Shown here piece after piece: positions 62,355 to 64,000 of a stretch of 64,000 nucleotides of DNA. Source of the stretch: Lineus longissimus. Lineage: Eukaryota; Nemertea; Pilidiophora; Heteronemertea; Lineidae. The DNA lies in NCBI RefSeq assembly GCF_910592395.1, contig NC_088324.1, positions 6,414,953 through 6,478,952 of the forward strand, written 5' to 3'. Numbering within the stretch: position 1 is the stretch's first letter; each line of letters opens with the position of its first letter. The notes under the pieces are model-generated. The model did not search any database, had not been told where the DNA came from, and saw nothing but the letters and a program-made list of their open reading frames with translations. The position numbers and the translations under genes are program-made.

Positions 62355-62672
62355 ATGACAGTTGATCGGAATCATGGCATAGACTCCAAAAACGTGCTGT
62401 TAATTGACTTCAACTTTTGTTGGTGTTTGATGGTGGCATCAGTGATGATTTCGTTGTGATAGGTCGTATTCGACTTGTTACAAGAGTAAGACCGATTATG
62501 ACAGTTGATCGGAATCATGGCATAGATTCCAAAAACGTGCTGTTAATTGACTTCAACATTTGTTGGTGTTTGATGGTGGCATCAGTGATGATTTCGTTGT
62601 CATACTTAATGTGCATATGTGCACTTATAACACTTAATATAGGAGGTGTGACTGCTGGCTCTCCCCCGAAGG
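62355..62672 (+). CDS. LamG-PAN gene, unit I, exon 1 with a 143-bp partial duplication
   Basis: The complete exon 1 is 62498-62672: ATG, hydrophobic leader, GGVTAGSPPK and the donor AAGG|GTAAGA. The first 143 nt from the start codon are also present immediately upstream, beginning with an ATG at 62355. Translation from that first ATG stops at TGA after MVASVMISL, because the duplicate ends there. If transcription starts upstream, the short leader frame could block use of the second ATG. The other exons lie beyond the window. The intron-1 G run is at 62880-62893. Confidence 0.65.
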
Positions 62673-63626
62673 GTAAGACAGAGACTACGATATAAGGGCA
62701 TTGTTGTTCCCAACAAGTTAGTCAGAGATTTGGCTTTAACTTACGAACATAACGTGAAGTCAAAGTACACGCTATATTCGTGACCTAACATGTTTGAACA
62801 TCTGACCTCGGGCTAGAACACCGATGATGGCCCAGACGACCATGTGTTAATGAGAGATGAAATGCTTATGACCACGTGCGGGGGGGGGGGGGGTGTCCTC
62901 AATTAAAGTCATTATAGTTTAAGTATTCGCTGCAAGAAACTGTCGTTTATGGGTTCTTGTTATTATAATATGATTGTTAGCTCTTCTGGATTACAAGCTT
63001 GATGGATCTGATCCGGATATACGGTTTGTATATCACAGTACATTTGCAGTAAGTAGTTTGAATTTTATCGGTCTTTTCGCAAGTTAGGCCAAACCTTATC
63101 AAAGTGAGTGTGCGTAATGGGTACAAGAGGGGTGTTCAAAGCACACACTACCGCAAGGAATATTATGACACGATCAGGACAGATTGTCCTGTCATAAGAT
63201 AATGTTTAATTCATGCCATTTGAAAAAGACATGAGTAAGCCAAAGTTTGAAGAAAGCATTGATGCATTCTGATTTGAATGATCACTTAACTTTGAATGGG
63301 CCTAGATCAGTAGATGACTGACCAACACTAAAGCTGACCTGTCCGTAATTACACTTTATTTCCAATCATGAAAAATTCAGTACATTCGGTGTTTGAAAAT
63401 GTCCTTTTCTAAATCAAGTCTCATTACTTTTAAGGTACATTCAGATTTCTGACCATAGGAACAGTGGAATTATAAGGCATCACCTGGATCATTATTCTTA
63501 AGGTCATCAAAATCAATCTCATTGTCCTCAGCATCTTCATCTTCCAGAAGGTCATCAGCAATATTTCTGTACTCCCTGTTTTCATTCGGGACGAGTCCGC
63601 CTACCTGAAAGGCACGTGCTTTGGAT

Positions 63627-64000
63627 TCAGGAGGACGTCATCCAAAGCTCGGCTATGTAGAACAGATGCAAAGGGTATTCTGGGACAGGTGCCATCGGCT
63701 GCAGTATTTGCATGCTTCCAGTCTTTCCAGCGGCGCTGACGTGAGCTCTAAATGCCCTCATAATGGTCAAGTCCAAAGGTTGACTCATAGATGTGCACCG
63801 CGCGCGAATGTTATCAAGGAGCACACCAGCTTCTACAATAGGAGCACAGAATTCATCAGCCAAGTGAGGTCTAAACTGATCTAAGAGTAAAAGCCTTGTA
63901 TTTGGTTCAAATTCACCAATGAATGGAAAAAAGACTTCATCAAGCCAATGTTGGAGTGTGTCATGATTCTGCAACCCTGTCCGTGATGAAGTGACACGGA
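63627..64000 (-). pseudogene. Pogo-like DDE transposase remnant, unit I (cut by window end)
   Basis: C-terminal part only: DTLQHWLDEVF, LLLLDQFRPHL and TSMSQPLDLT, ending ELWMTSS. This end is shared with unit A (752-1228) and is caused by the same 1-nt loss in GGAGGACGTC, so I and A are close relatives in this block. The N-terminal part lies beyond the window. Confidence 0.75.

Noticed and set aside
1-64000. CRISPR array or bacterial operon as explanation of the repeats
   Set aside because: The repeats are 3-13 kb gene units with introns and animal transposons. No short regular repeat-spacer pattern exists.

Overview
The window is eukaryotic DNA, almost certainly from an invertebrate animal. 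It has GT/AG introns, phase-1 exons coding for extracellular domains, and animal-type transposons (Tc1/mariner, pogo-like, a CR1/L2-type LINE). I cannot name the species from the sequence. No tRNA, rRNA, CRISPR array or bacterial gene organisation was seen.

The whole 64 kb is a tandem array of one gene on the + strand. I label the units A to I. Parts of nine units are visible, and A and I are cut by the window edges. A complete unit has exon 1 (175 coding nt: start codon and one long hydrophobic segment), intron 1, exon 2 (594 or 591 nt: a LamG/concanavalin-like domain), intron 2, and exon 3 (263 nt: a PAN/apple-like cysteine domain, ending in the stop codon). Both introns are phase 1. The predicted product is a secreted or membrane-anchored protein of 342-343 residues. 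Units E, F, G and H look intact. A is intact as far as it is visible. B has lost exon 1, C has a 7-nt frameshifting deletion in exon 2, D has lost exon 2 but its remaining exons still join in frame, and I shows only exon 1, which is partly duplicated.

The units fall into two types. Type I (A, E, H) has a 594-nt exon 2 and a long intron 2. Type II (B, C, F, G) has a 591-nt exon 2 and a short intron 2. Some copies are mosaics of others, which points to repeated unequal exchange or gene conversion. Two patches of exon 2 differ between copies almost only by amino-acid-changing substitutions, while the rest of the exon is nearly constant.

Transposons mark the history of the array. Every unit with a normal intron 1 carries an antisense pogo-like transposase remnant there, behind a G homopolymer of variable length. 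These remnants share the same disabling changes, so the element died before the array expanded. A Tc1-like element sits at one site in intron 2 of B, C, D and G, and the same site is empty in A, E, F and H. A repeat rich in TGACC motifs sits downstream of C and G and in intron 2 of E. A 4.2-kb composite insertion, containing a second pogo-like element with clean inverted repeats, is found only downstream of C. A LINE with a full-length 1050-codon ORF lies in intron 1 of H.

The best candidate for an undescribed system is the gene family itself: a rapidly diversifying tandem cluster of secreted LamG-PAN proteins, as would be expected of recognition molecules. That function is inference.
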